Source: Pleurotus djamor
Taxonomy: Eukaryota > Basidiomycota > Agaricomycetes > Agaricales > Pleurotaceae
NCBI GenBank assembly: GCA_029747585.1
Contig: JAPEVF010000016.1
Location: 1 to 64,000 of the forward strand
Reading direction: 5' to 3'
DNA length: 64,000 nt
Numbering within the stretch: position 1 is the stretch's first letter; each line of letters starts with the position of its first letter. The notes beneath the pieces are model-generated. The model saw nothing but the letters and a program-made list of their open reading frames with translations, made no database searches and was not told where the DNA came from. Of the stretch, positions 1 through 12,054 are shown piece by piece. A program made the translations under genes and the position numbers.

Positions 1-172
1 TTCATCTGAGTGCGTACAACCCATTCCATCTCATCATCAACACCATCCAGTACAGTATACTCCGGTGGCAGCTCTCCAAGGCATTGCCGCCGATGATAGT
101 GGTCTTCAAGAAACATGGCTCGCTTACATGAACCAAGTCGGCGGCGCTCCTCGTCACTTGTTCGACGATTGA
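1..172 (+). CDS. C-terminal end of an unidentified protein (5' part lies outside the window)
   Basis: The frame starting at base 2 is open to a TGA at 170-172 and gives about 56 residues. The stretch is rich in His, Gln and Pro, then reads LQETWLAYMNQVG and ends in LFDD. The amphipathic tail and low-complexity lead-in resemble the C-termini of basidiomycete zinc-cluster transcription factors, but no domain is visible, so I give no function. The opposite-strand open frame over the same bases has no family-like content. The start and any introns are outside the window. Convergent with DBP4, whose stop lies 155 bases away. Confidence 0.55.
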   Translation, partial: SSECVQPIPSHHQHHPVQYTPVAALQGIAADDSGLQETWLAYMNQVGGAPRHLFDD

Positions 173-327
173 TTTTCCGAGGACGTTTTCTGAGTTCTTT
201 CTCCATCTATGCACTCTACCTAAATCACGATAAATCTGGACTTTATATGCAATATGTTTGGGCATCATCATCGACATATGTAAAACCGTAGAGTAGACTT
301 GTTGTATAATAGACAAATAGGGTACTT

Positions 328-3239
328 TTATTTTTTCCGTAATAGACGGAGTGCTAGTTCTTCATCTGCTTCAAGATCGTCTGTCCGTGATGTAGTGGAT
401 TTATGATTGCCTTTGGAGCGCTTGGCTGGAGGTGCGGCCTGCCAATGATCATCCTCGACTGAAGAAGCATCAGGGAGGTCGAATTCGGGGGAAACGTAGC
501 CATCGTCCTCAACCACAGGAGCCACAGCCAGATCATGACCATCATCGTCAACGTCCATCTAAGGATGACATACGTTAGCCACTCAAGTTGACGCACTCGA
601 GGATACCACTTACGCCACGTTCCCTGTCTTTCCTCTTCCGTTTCTTCTCGCGTTTCTTCTCTTTCGCCTCTTGCTTGTCGGTCACATCAGCGACTCTCAT
701 TTTACTCCTCTCATCTTCAGCGAACTTCTTCCCCTCCTCCTTAACGCCCTCCAAACCTCCTCGCTCTTCATACAACTTATCAGCATCCTCAAGCTCATAC
801 ATCTCATGCGGATTCCCTTCATCGTCGAAGATCAACTTCTTCGGCAGACCCCCAGTGGCTATAGCGCGTTTAGCCTTGCCCATGCGTTGTTTTCGTTTAG
901 AAAGGTTCGCGATGTGGTCTTCGTCTCCATTATCATCACCATCAGAATCCGGGTGGTCAGCGTCGTCGAGAGCATGGTCGGCCCGTTTCAACGTGATGAA
1001 ATCGTCTCCATCATCATCGTCGTCCCCCTCATCTCCGTGATCAATGAGCTTGTTATAATGCTCCGAAAGGATATTTTGATTCTTCCTCTCGAACATACGG
1101 TCATACTTCGTTCGGACCGTGTTAGGCTAGAGTCATCAATACTTTATGAGTTTCAATTTTGACGTGGGTGTCTGATAAGACTCACCTTGGGTTGAACAGT
1201 GGTGGGATCAGAGGGTGATGCATCGTCATTACCTTGTGACGAAGTCTCATCATCATCTGAGCCGTTGTCACCTGAATCTGAATCTTCGACATCGGATTCG
1301 TCCGAGGAGTTACCAACACTGTCTTTCAGCGCCTCAGCTCGCGCAGCAGCGACGGCCCTCGAAGCATTCTTCTTCTGCGATGCCAACTCCTTACTAAGAA
1401 ACTTCACCTTCGGGGCTCCGGGCAACCCCAAAGATTCAGCGAACCGAACAAGGGGTAGTCCATCAAGCTTGAAGATACTCTTGTTCTTTTGGAGATAGAT
1501 AGAGCGCAAATACGACACAAAAGCCTACAAATAGACAGATGAAAAAAAAGGAAGATCATCAGTTCAAAGGATATGATTATGGGAAGAGAGATCACGCAAT
1601 GAAAGACAGAGAAAGTCACCCACCCTCTGTCCGAGATATTTAATCTCGGGATCCTTGAAAGCCAAATTTTGTAGTTCGTTTTCGATACTACGCGTTTTGC
1701 TTGGGCGGACCTTGATTTGCTGGACTTGAATGCCCTTCGTTTCTAAGACAGCCTTCATACCTTCTTCCTCGGTAGGAAGGAGGAGCATAAGGGCTTTACC
1801 AGAACTGTCGTAACGAGCGGTTCGTCCCACGCGATGAATATAGGTCTCGGCATCCTCGGGAGCGTCCACCTGGATGACCCAATCGACAGCAGGGAAATCA
1901 AGACCTCGGGCAGCTATATCGGTTGCAAACAGAACAGCATGTCCCATTGATGTGAATTTGGCATACATGCTTAGCCGCGTTGCCTGCTTCTGTTTTCCAT
2001 GGAGATGAAGTAACGGTATGCCAGGATGTAGCTTGCAGAAAGTTTCGAAGACGAATCGGACCTGCTTACAACTCGACATGAAAACTAGAATTTTGGATTG
2101 CAGATGCGTTTTGATGAAGCTGAAGAGGATATCAAGCTTTTTGTCGAGCGGGCACACAGTGTAGTGTTGCTCCAAAGTTTGTGGGGTCGCAGAAGAGGAA
2201 GCACCATTGGCGTCGCCAACACCGATGGGCACAGGATCCTTGAGACTCAGACGGGCAAGATCTTTCACGGACTGTGTTTGCGTCGCAGAGAATAACAAGG
2301 TTTGCCGGGATTTTGGTAGATGAGAAAGCAGAGCAGATAGGGTTCGCGAAAAACCCATATCCAAGATACGATCAGCCTCGTCAAGCACTGCATGATCACT
2401 CAGCGTCTGGCATAGTGAGATGTTGCGCGAACTGACCAAGCATTTGGAGGTTATCTGCATTGAAGCCAAGCGTTTGGTCCATGTGCTGTAACAATCGACC
2501 AGGAGTGGCAACCAAGATATTCATACGGGACAAACGGTCTCGCTCATCCTTTAGGTTTTTGCCTCCAATTACGAGCCCCGCTGAGAAAGAGTGATACCCG
2601 CCTATTGACCGGAGGACATCAAATATTTGCACCGCCTGAAAGATATCAGCAACGACGTAACGAGTATACCAGTTCTACAGCCACAACGTACCAGTTCACG
2701 CGTTGGCGATATGATCAAAGCTCCCAGACCATCCGTCGGTCCCCATTTTCTTCTGTACAAAATTTCCAAGACAGGGACCAGGAAGGCCAAAGTCTTGCCA
2801 CTACCCGTTCGAGCAGCAGCCAGGACATCCTTCCCTTTCAAAGATACTGGAATACTCCGAGCCTGAATGTCCGTCATGTCGACGAAGAATGCCTTCTTGA
2901 GTCCTAAACGGCACGTTGAGAAAGATCACTTCTAAGTCAGGGTGTTTTAAGTAATATCATCAAGCTAACCATACCTCGCTTCGTCTGTTCGGTGATTGGG
3001 AGGTCTGCGAAAGCCTTTAGCCCTTCTGGTGGTTCCTAAATGCAACCTGCATCGTTGAGTTTATATCTACTAGCCAAGTCATGAGCACTCACATAAGATA
3101 TAGCCAACTGGTCCAAGTTCTCGATTTTCTGCGCCTCCGATATTCTTCGCGTCTTCTTAGCGTGCATCTGCGGTTTCTTCTGTTTTGATTTCGGTTTCGA
3201 AGGGCCTGCCCTGGCCGACATGGAAGCTGCGTTCGTCAT
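328..3239 (-). CDS. DBP4: DEAD-box ATP-dependent RNA helicase Dbp4/Hca4
   Basis: Nucleolar RNA helicase of early 18S rRNA processing, known in yeast to help release U14 and U3 snoRNAs from pre-rRNA. All core motifs are present in order: AARTGSGKT (Walker A), [41 protein letters not shown] and HRVGRTAR. The segment [20 protein letters not shown] and the following SLGLPGAPK are diagnostic of Dbp4 rather than other DEAD proteins. The C-terminal third is acidic, then Lys/Arg-rich, as in the family. The start at 3239 gives a basic N-terminus ([20 protein letters not shown]). I reconstruct about eight exons, the last two separated by an intron at roughly 560-612. One intron falls just before the DEAD motif. 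Estimated length is close to 800 residues, normal for the family. Confidence 0.95.
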
Positions 3240-3557
3240 TGATGGTGGTAAAGAGCAAGGAAATTTAGCCGTGTGGGAATGGATGATCAATCGATCACCG
3301 AAATAGAAAGTGAAATTTCACGCTTACGTCCAGCACACGACCAGACCCTGAAACTCGAATTTCAATGGCCTCCCCGGAGTTGGTCATGAATTCAACGAGG
3401 CCGAAGCTGTGCATCTTTCACAGTTCCCTAATTGTCGAGCAGGAGACGGAATCATTATCAGAACGAGACAAGTGGCTATATCCAGCCTATATAACCGACG
3501 GAGAAACCGCAGCAGCTTCAAGCATTCTTTCCTCCGAACTTACTTGACCAATTCGAA

Positions 3558-4568
3558 ATGGGTCGCTGGACGCAGTACGATGGGGTGAGTTCATCCACGG
3601 TGCTGCGGCTTGGGTGGTCCACTTACTAAAGGGCCTGTTAGGACGATTACCGACTGCCAGATGGGTTCAAGAGAGTTGGGTATGACGCCGACAGGGCTGT
3701 CTACACCTTCAAAGATAGATACGGCCGTCTCTACGAAGGATATCCTCACCAGGAATACGGGACGCTCAAACCCATAGGACAGAGCTCGTCGAAGTCACAT
3801 ACACTTTATGAGAAAGGTGTGCCATCTCCTCTGCGACTTCGATATACTTATCAACTCCTTCTGTCGTCAGAGTCATCAACTGCACCGAATTTACTACCGA
3901 AACCAAGACTAGAAACAACGGGTCCAAGTCCAAAGTCGTTCTCGGACATTTTGTCGCCCGACAAGATCACGTCGGCCTCCCCAACCTCTGAGACCACAAA
4001 GATTGACCCCAAGTCTCGTTTCGTCAACGCTGTATGGCGTGCTACCAGGCCCAAGATGCAGAATGTCGTGGAGAATGTGATGAAGCGTTCAACTGCCTCG
4101 CGGGAAGCAGATAAAGACAGTATCTACGAGAAGCTCCTACCAGACGATCGCCGTCGCTCAAGCGACTCGATACCCTCCATGAGCGAACACAAAAGCTCCG
4201 TTCTGACACGATCTTCCACCAGTGCTGGGCACGGTCGATCACACAGTCATGGAATGGAACGATCATCGACAACCCCCTCCAGATCTTCGTCTACGTCTTC
4301 CCGTGCGAGCTCGACTACGCTCGTACGATCCGCAACGAGCGTATCGTCAAGCTCGCCCTTGCTACGGGCAGCGACCACCGCGTCATCTAGGACTGGGGGT
4401 GGTGTGTCTCGTTCCTCGACCAGCTCTTCTTCTCGTATGTCCATGGATCGGCTCATGAGAGACCTTCCCACCGCGCCCTCCAATGTCCCATTGCCCGCAT
4501 CATCTCGATCACCTCGGCGGTCGTCTTCATCATCATCACCACGAAGGCGGGCAGTCGAAGCCGCTTGA
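3558..4568 (+). CDS. Orphan basidiomycete protein with a GRWTQYD N-terminus and Ser/Arg-rich tail
   Basis: Exon 1 (3558-3584) encodes MGRWTQYDG. A GTGAGT..TTAG intron (3585-3641) follows, and exon 2 reads DDYRLPDGFKRVGYDADRAV, then a YTFKDRYGRLYEG stretch. This 60-residue head looks like a compact folded domain with alternating aromatic and charged residues. I recall similar heads in hypothetical Agaricomycete proteins but know no function. The middle contains SFSDILSPDKITSAS and a basic helix (RFVNAVWRATRPKMQNVVENVMKR, shown in two overlapping views here only by its ends). The last 100 residues are almost only Ser, Arg, Thr and Pro, suggesting disorder and phosphorylation. A 54-nt in-frame GTGTGC..CAG segment at 3817-3870 may be a second intron, giving 299 instead of 317 residues. 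No signal peptide or membrane segment. Convergent with the nitrilase. Confidence 0.75.
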
Positions 4569-4834
4569 TCTCACTTTTTCCTATTCTCTACTGATACTTC
4601 CTCCATATATCTCGGCCTGTCTCTATGCATCTTTTCCTATTTCTTGGTTACAACACCCCTTGGTTCTTTGTCTGTCTGTATTTCCATCACTCACGGCATG
4701 TCTTCCACATGCCTAGTGTAAAATCATGGATCGTTATATTTAGTTCACACAAGACCCGCTCAGAAGTTCAGAAAAGCGAAACTAGCCCCATCCCCATCCC
4801 GAGGGTAAGTAAGTAAGCGTCAACCCATGTTTTC

Positions 4835-6298
4835 TCATGAAAAAGTTTTGCTGCTTGACAAGTTGTCCGTGTTTCTTCGGTGCCTCTCCGCTTCATCCTC
4901 ATCTTGCCCATCGTATGTAACATGGTTGAGATTCTCGCCGCGGGCTACAATATGGAAGAGGTCGGGTCGTGAACTAAATGATGTCAATGTGAGTGCGCCA
5001 ACAACACACTCCTGTTACAGTTGCTTACTAGTTGCCTACAATGTCACCAATTAGCTTGACTTCGGATATTACATCGAGAGAGATATCCGCGTAGACAATC
5101 GTCTCCTCCGCGGGATCTGTCGGCTTGGTTATCTGAGTACCATCTGGTGCAAAAATCTACAGACGACGGGATCATATCATGAGCTCAGCGAAGGAACTGT
5201 TTAACTTGCAGCTTTACTTACACAAGCGAAACCCCCACCAGGAACCGTAACCCACGGAAACCCTGCGATCTTCAGTTTCTCAGCACCAGCTTGACTGACC
5301 ACTTGTGTGCTGATGATCCCGTAGCACCCGCCTTCAATTGCGACGACTTGCGACATTCGACTGCATCCTTCGCCGCTTATGCTGTATGGCGCTCCGCCTT
5401 GGTTGGGCTTGAAGGCAGGCGGCCACGATCCTACGAACATTTGTGGATGTTGTGCGTACATGTGGCATTTTAGGAAAGGCTGCATACTACTCATTGGATT
5501 CCCAATTTTCTAGATCGAAGAAGGTGCTGTCGGCTTACCTGGATATGCTCCCAACAACAAAGGCTTCCAAGGCGACCCCACTCGGTCTGTACGACGTTGT
5601 GGATTCCTTGAGCTGTAGATCACCTCCGTTAGATACCGAGGGTTCATTGAATGACCAATGTCAAAGGCCGACCTGCGCCATCACCGAAAACCACTTTCTC
5701 ATAGCCCGTTGCCTAAATCCATTGTTCAAACTCAAAAAATGACGATGAAGGGCATAGAAGAAAGCTTACCTTGATCTTCTGACGATGATTTGCGATCTCC
5801 CCATTCGACCTGATGGTCACCTGCGAAATGTACAGCGACGCTCCGTCACGTTCCGCGAACCCCAGCACGACTGTCGCCGCAGCCTCCTTGACCGCTTGGC
5901 GTATCCGATCCATCTCAGGCGAGTGCACGGCCAACGCGTTGGCTGAATATTCTTTCAATACAGGAAGGCATTCTAATGGCCCTTGAGCCCAGATGGTCCA
6001 TGGGTAGCCTGTATACGATAATTACTCTATCAACCGTGGATGGCCACTTCGAGAGACAACCATGAAGCCTACCAGGGATCCACAGCTCGGGAAATCCGAT
6101 TACCTTGGCGCCAGCAGACGAAGCCTGCTTGATGAGCCCGATGGTTTTTTCAACGCTGCCTTGCAAGTCCAGCCACACTCTATTACACAAGTCAGTGCAA
6201 TTCAACATACCCAAGAAAAATCCCTACGGCTCTGCTTGGACGGCAGCTACCTTGAAAACTCGGGAGTCGCTGTTCGAGGGGCTTAAATTGATTGGCAT
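4835..6298 (-). CDS. Nitrilase / cyanide hydratase family hydrolase
   Basis: Carbon-nitrogen hydrolase acting on nitriles, giving an acid plus ammonia (or an amide if it is a cyanide hydratase). The catalytic triad is visible: Glu in FPELWIPG, Lys in HRQKIK and Cys in LCCWEHIQ. Other family landmarks are [42 protein letters not shown] and the C-terminal YSRPDL motif. I derive eight exons. Exon 1 begins at 6298 ([15 protein letters not shown]). The last intron splits the Tyr codon of the YSRPDL motif, so the apparent stop at 5028 is intronic and translation runs to 4835. About 350 residues, normal for fungal nitrilases. One intron donor (GTCGGC, after the GDGA residues) is weak. No signal peptide, so cytosolic. 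Divergent from the nucleoside phosphorylase. Substrate cannot be read from the sequence. Confidence 0.93.
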
Positions 6299-6710
6299 AG
6301 CGGCTGTGAAGCATCCATATCGCGAAGAGCATGGCACTTATATTTGATACTCCAAAGTCCTCGTGTACGACTCAGCTGACAGGTACTTAGTGTTGAATGA
6401 CTCCCAGACTCGCTGCCTCATGCCTTTCGTAAAGAGTGGGTTCTCCCCATTGTACTTATACTGACCTACCCCGTCCCTGGGCCTGAGCGTTCGGTTGGCA
6501 TCAGACCCACACCGTGTCTAGATAAGCTTCTCAGCCATCATAATCTCCTGCTCCCTATCTCTCCCTAAACGTCTCCTATCAATGCATCCACATGATTCCC
6601 ATTTCAACATGGAGGACGCCGTAAGGACTTTATCAGTCGTATCACGATGATAATACCAGACACCCGAAACCTCCTTTGGACTCTGACCACCACCACTTCA
6701 TTGCTGAAAA
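6299..6710. promoter_or_regulatory. Shared upstream region of nitrilase (-) and PNP (+)
   Basis: 412 bases between two divergent start codons, so both promoters must lie here or in 5' UTRs. I see no further coding signal, repeat or clear TATA box. A pyrimidine-rich stretch lies near 6545-6580. Confidence 0.4.
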
Positions 6711-7895
6711 ATGTCGCCGACGCCCTCCAGCGAAACCATCCAATCCACCGTCGATGCAATTCGTAGTCGTCTTCCAGAGGGCCTCAAGAGCCCTCTCGTC
6801 GGAATCGTCTGTGGTTCAGGACTCAGCGGTCTTGCTGGAAACCTCAAGGAAGTCGTGATCGTTCCTTACGACGAACTTCCTGGGTTCACGAAGAGTACTG
6901 TTCCTGGTCATAAAAGTTCGTTAGCATTTGGCTTTATGGGCGAGAAGGCCGTGCCAGTAGTCGCGATGTTGGGACGGGTACGTGCCTACGGATCGGACCT
7001 TACGAAGTAGAGCCATATCAGACAGCTTAGCGCTTTCTAGTTCCATCCATATGAAGGACATTCCATGGGAACTGTTGTGTATCCGATACGCGTTATGGCT
7101 TCGCTAGGGATCCAAGATATCATCAGTGAGCCTAAAGAAGTCTTCTTTTAATTGAACAAATTTCCGACATAGCCTTTTAGTTACGAATGCCGCTGGTGCA
7201 CTCAATCCTGATTTCAAAGTTGGAAATAGTGTGTTGTTTCCCTGCCCCACGATAATTGCCACCCTGAATACCCCTGCCTCTAGTTGTCGTCGTACGGGAC
7301 CACATAGCACTTCCTAACTTGACGGGAATGAATCCACTTCTCGGGCCTACCTTCTCACCCTCTCACCCTCGATTCCTTCCACTTTCAGATGCTTACAGCC
7401 CAGCGCTGCGTCGGCTCACTTTCCTCGCTGCACACGAACTATCAATTCCCATGTCCGATCTCGCCGAGGGAACCTATGCTTGGGTCAGCGGGCCAACGTA
7501 TGAGACCCCTGCTGAGGGTAGGTTCCTCCGAGCAGGGGGTGCTGATATGGTCGGTATGAGTACCGTACCAGAAGTTCTTGCCGCTCGCGAGTATGGAATC
7601 GGCGTTCTCGTCCTCAGCTTGGCGACTAACATGGTAGTAATCCCTGAGAAGTACAGGAGCATCAAGGAGGAAGTCGAGGCAGAGGTATGTTACGAAGGCA
7701 GGGTTGAGAAGCATCTTTCTGACAACCTCGTAATCTTAGCTCCAGGGAAAGAAGGTCGAGCTTCCAGTATCCGAGGTTGTCTCTCATGCGGAGGTCTTGG
7801 AAATTGGGCAGCTGAAGGGCGAGGTTATGAAGCGCCTTGTAGAAAAGGTCGTGGATATGATTCCTGTAGCTGTCCGCGATGCTTCTCAGAAGTAA
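6711..7895 (+). CDS. PNP1: Purine nucleoside phosphorylase
   Basis: Catalyses phosphorolysis of inosine and guanosine to base plus ribose-1-phosphate in purine salvage (cytosol). The trimeric-PNP family pattern is complete: VCGSGLSGLAG (phosphate loop), STVPGHKS, FHPYEGHSMG, ITNAAGALNPDF, VVVRDHIALPNLTGMNPLLG, SGPTYETPAE and MVGMSTVPEVLAARE, then SLATNMV where the base-contacting Asn lies. Five exons: exon 1 is 6711-6977. One short exon carries ITNAAG; the next intron splits the Ile codon before VVVRD. The last intron follows KEEVEAE, and the terminal exon reads LQGKKVELPVSEVV to the stop at 7893-7895. About 310 residues, as expected. An internal downstream frame running to 7975 is intron read-through, not the real end. 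Tail-to-tail with oxygenase A. Confidence 0.95.
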
Positions 7896-8082
7896 TCAGA
7901 AAGCCTGGACCGCTCAACTACATTTATCATACGGAGTATAATCATGAGGCCGCAACGGTCGCATCTGGAAAGTAACCACTTTTCTGTGGCTGAAAGCTCC
8001 TAATACCCAGGGAGTCGATGCTCCTTTCCTCCCCCTCAAATACATTGTCTGGATATTCTATATACTTACATCCACCCTATAT

Positions 8083-9527
8083 CTACTGTAAGACAGCAGC
8101 TAGCTCTTCTCTCTCCACATATGGCTCGACTTCCAAGAGGAAGTAGAACGACCCGTAGTCAAAATCAAGGGTCGCCTGGTTCCCATAATGAACCCAAGGT
8201 AGATCAGGACCTCGGAATTTGTGAAAATAATCGCTGAACTGTGGTTTTTTCAACCAGTGAATATGTCTCTCGACTCTCACGTCACCATCACTATCATCGT
8301 CATCGTCATCGCCTACGTACTCCCTCTCCGAGAGTCCGTCCCAAGTAACCTCGACGGCGTCCTCCAATTCCATCAATATAGAAAAGCGTCCCTCCTCATG
8401 CTCGCCGTCATCAACGGTTTCCGTAGGTACATGACTGAATGATATGTACCGATTTCCGCGTTCGCTGTCCGTGACTTTGTACACCACTTTGATGCTTGCG
8501 TTAATGTTGAGACAATTGCATGCACGTAAAAACGCGACACCTGCAGCCTTGAGGTTATCAGCGACGTGTCCCAAGTCTCCACGCCTTCCGTAGGGGTAAG
8601 CGTGCTTGAGGGGATATCCCATCCATCCGCCTTCTGGAAGGAGGCTAGGGGGCCCCGGACGCATCTTTTCGCTTAATAATTGCTGAAAGATATTCTGGCC
8701 CTCGGATCCTGCTGTATCTTCACCAGGGATGCCTTCATAATAGAGATTGTAGGTGAGAGTAATGCGGTTTCCGGACTTGAGAGGAAGGACTTCGTGCTCG
8801 ATGTCGCCGTAGAAAGCAGCGTATGTGATGACGGGCTTGTCATGCGTCATAAGATACGCAGCGGAATCGATCTTCACTTCGGTGACATCCTCATCGTCAC
8901 TCAAAGTGTAATCTTCTGAGCCCTCATTAGGGAACCGAAGCACAAGCTCGCCGCCTTCATGTGGGATAGGTAAGGCAAGGACGAGTGAACCGAACATAGA
9001 AAGCCCGCGAGGTGTGTCCTTGTGAGCTTTGAAGCTTGAAGAAAGACCCAGGCCCTGTGTAGTGCCCGTCAGCTTGTACACGAGATATGGTCCTCTGTAC
9101 TCACCATACAGGTTCAGTTTGTACAGATCAGCTCGGATATTCCGATCTTCTGTGAGAAGGCTGGAGCATATCTTTGAGATGAGCCCGGCTCCGCATAGGT
9201 CGAGGTTGATCGCGAAGTCAGAGACGTCGAGCTTTCCGGCCTTGCGATACGTTTCGTCGAGGATGTCCTCATGATTTCTTCCGAACGACGCTGGCTCGCA
9301 GGCGTCAGTCAGGAGCTCGAGTTTCTCATCCGTCGGATTCAGCAAGTCAACGGAACTGTCACAACCGAAGGGTGATAAAGAAGCCACTTCAACTAGATGA
9401 CCCACAGAAATACATACCCAAAAGTTGGACCTCGTTGGAAGAATACCTTGTTGGAACAAGCTGGAAGGTCTATCACACCTTCAATGAAGTAGGTGGCCTT
9501 TCCGATAGCGTCTACAATCGCTTCCAT
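8083..9527 (-). CDS. 2-oxoglutarate/Fe(II)-dependent oxygenase, paralogue A
   Basis: Prolyl-4-hydroxylase-like double-stranded beta-helix enzyme. The iron triad is seen as His and Asp in FKAHKDTPRG and the distal His in GDIEHEVLPL; the 2-oxoglutarate-binding Arg is in SGNRITLTYNLY. The IPHEGGELVLR strand is typical of the fold. Exon 1 begins at 9527 (MEAIVDAIGK) and ends in GPTFG; the intron (GTATGT..ACAG) splits a Gly codon and exon 2 continues SVDLLNPTDEKLELL. A second, in-frame intron of about 57 nt (GTGAGTACAG..ACACAG) lies between LNLYG and the HKD motif near 9047-9103. An acidic DDDDDDSDGD run lies in the C-terminal third. No signal peptide. Substrate (protein, or small molecule) unknown. 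Paralogues lie at 10044-11424 and from 63796. Confidence 0.88.
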
Positions 9528-10043
9528 CGTTCGAAGGATACTGAAGGTCTGACTCCCAATGTCGCCAAGGAGAACCCATTTTATAGAGAATTACATCATC
9601 ACCCAAGGCTATCCACGGGACCTTTGAAAAGGCTGACATAGAGCGTTGCACATGGTGTGGGCGTTGATGACAGGAAGCGGGTCCGTTCAAANCCCCCCTG
9701 GACTGCCCCTGTCAAGGGTGCAATAGGGATGCGAACTTGTTACTTTCACGTCGCCGAAGGTGGACTTTGCCCTGTTTCAAAGCTACTGACTCGAGTCTGA
9801 CTCCCATCATATCCTCCCATCCATATAGACGTCGAGAGGGGCTGAATACACCAGCTCAACACTATAGGATCCGATGTGGGTCCAAGCAGCTGCTACATAC
9901 AATTGGTGCAGATCATCATCAATCATTCATCTTTGCTGTTGCCGAAGAACCTGATGGGTTGACTGATCAAGCGCATTGGGAACAAGGAGCGACAATGTTA
10001 TTCTACAGAATTCCTAATCCAGAGCACGAACATATGGACACAA
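9528..10043. other. Intergenic region between the two oxygenase genes
   Basis: 516 bases holding the promoter of paralogue A and the 3' end of paralogue B. An undetermined base sits at 9692, next to a run of six C. No conserved coding segment was recognised; the open frames here have no family-like content. Confidence 0.4.
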
Positions 10044-11424
10044 CTAATCGCTTTCCTCGGCCAAAGCCTTCCTTTCTGCGAATGGGGCAATGTCGAGATG
10101 GAAATAGAAAGATCCATAGGCAAAATCTTGAGTAGCCTCGTTACCATAGGCGACGTATGGGATGTTGGGTCCACCAAAGTCCTCGAAGCGAGGTGGCATC
10201 AACCAAAAGATAGAGTGTACGTCTTCATCAGAAGCTTCATCCGACTGCCTGTAGCTGGGCTTGCTACCTTTCCACCGGACTTCGACAGCATCTCGAAGGG
10301 CGATGAAATCGTCGAAGACGCCGTCCTCACGTTGGTCGAACTGGTATGTTTCCGTTGGAACGTGGTCGAGAGAGACGAATCGATCGTCCCTATTGCTGTC
10401 CGAGACCTTGTAGACGACCTTGACACGAGTGCTGATTTTGAGACGGTTGCAGGCTCTGGAAAACGCCACATCGACGCCCTTCAGATTTTTCTTCACGTTG
10501 GTCAACTGCCCGTCGCGACTGAAGGCGTATTCATGCCTAAGAGGAAAGCCGACCCAGCCACCTTCAGGCAGGAAATCTGGGCCTCCTGGGGCGACTAGAG
10601 TTTTCAAGATTTCGACGAACTTCCCCTGCGCTGCAGACATGGTAGGATCGTCATCAGTCTCGTCCGCGTAGTAAAGGTTGTAGGTCAAGGTGACACGGTT
10701 GCCGGATTTCACGGGGAGGACTTCGTGTTCAATGTCGCCGTAGAATGCGGCATACTTGATGACGGATTTGCCACTGGCAGCCGAAGACTTGGAGGAGTCG
10801 ATTGTCGCGCCAATCTGACCTGCTGGACGGAGAACCAATTCGCCGCCTTTATGTGGGATGGGCAAGATGAGGACAAGAGAACCGAACATTGATTCACCAC
10901 GGGGAGTGTCTTTGTGCGCCTTGAAGAAGGAACCAGGTCCTATAGAAATAAACACACATTACAGACGGTAGGCAGCTGCGAGATGGGCGTACGTACCATA
11001 CACGTTCAGCTTATAGAGCTCAGCGCGGACATTACGGTGGTCCGTAAGGAGTTCAGAGCGAATTTTGGCGATGATGCCAGCAGCCGTGAGATCAAGGTTC
11101 GTAGAAAAGTCAGCCACGTCGAGCTTCCCGGCTTTACGATAGGTTTCGTCGAGGATATCTTCATTGTTCCGACCAAAGGAGGCGGGTTCACAAGCTGAGG
11201 CCAAGAGCTCTAGCTGATTGTTGGTCGGGTGGAGAAGGTCGACATGCCTGGCAGCAATAAATTAGTATGAATCCGCAAAAATATGTTTGGATGTACGCTC
11301 ACCCGCCATAGTCTCCTCGGTGAAAGAACAACTTGGTGGATTGAGGAGGAAGCTCGAAAACCCCGTCAATGAAGCAGGTAGTTTGGTTGATGGCGCGTTC
11401 GATGTGCTCGTTAGTCTGAGACAT
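10044..11424 (-). CDS. 2-oxoglutarate/Fe(II)-dependent oxygenase, paralogue B
   Basis: Same architecture as paralogue A: exon 1 from 11424 (MSQTNEHIERAINQTTCF) ends in RGDYGG at a GTGAGC donor. Exon 2 continues HVDLLHPTNNQLELL, then ACEPASFGRNNEDILDETYR, nearly identical to the matching stretch in A. A second intron precedes the catalytic core. Iron ligands are His and Asp in FKAHKDTPRG and His in GDIEHEVLPV; the co-substrate Arg is in SGNRVTLTYNLYY. It differs from A in the loop after the IPHKGGELVLR strand, which is shorter, and lacks the long Asp run. It follows A head-to-tail on the same strand, with both intron positions conserved, so it arose by tandem duplication. Substrate unknown. 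Confidence 0.88.
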
Positions 11425-12054
11425 TTTTTCACAGTGGAAGATGGATATTTTGGAGAGTTCGATGCCAAACCTTTATAACCTATGAAACGTGGACTCGAGG
11501 AGTCAGAGAGTTAGAGAGGAGTCACCCAGAAAGTGTGCCCCTGGCTATTTTACCTCATAGATAGGGTCACTGCATTTAGGATTGGGAGTCACAAAGGTCG
11601 TGCCAAGGTTGAACGTGAATTAGCACCCGAAATTTGACAGGAAACGTGTTGTATACCTACCTAAGCTTGCGCTGAAGAATCCTCATCATCTCGGCTTCGC
11701 CTGAGGCAGCAAACTCACGCAAAGACACCGAATGTGGGTCCAATCATAGATCACAATGGGTCTATCGATTTTTGTTCAGGCTCGCCAGGTGACGAGTCAC
11801 CTTCTTCGTACCTGCCTGGGGGGTGAATTTTCAGGAGTTTCGTGAGAGGGAATGGGCACACCTTTCTGGGCGAAGTCTAACAGAACCGGACCCCAATGAC
11901 TCGCTAGGCCCTTCGTGGTACTCAGCTGGCCTTTAGACACATGCAACGCAGACATATCTCAGCGACCATGAGGGACGAACCCGTCAAGCAAACTGTGTAC
12001 GCCGTTGGAACGTCATGTAAAATCATACATACCAAATAGATTGGAACAAAGATG
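11425..12054. other. Intergenic region upstream of oxygenase B and downstream of RRP9
   Basis: 630 bases. Promoter of oxygenase B is expected within the first few hundred bases above 11424, and the 3' UTR of RRP9 lies below 12055. I see no gene, repeat or RNA. Confidence 0.4.

Noticed and set aside
3365..3547. Open frame MASPELVMNS... upstream of the orphan gene
   Set aside because: It stops before the GRWTQYD start and has no splice link to it; best explained as 5' untranslated sequence.
5028..5030. Early stop in the nitrilase gene
   Set aside because: Lies at an intron donor (TA|GTAAGC); the splice restores the conserved SRPDL motif, so the gene is not truncated.
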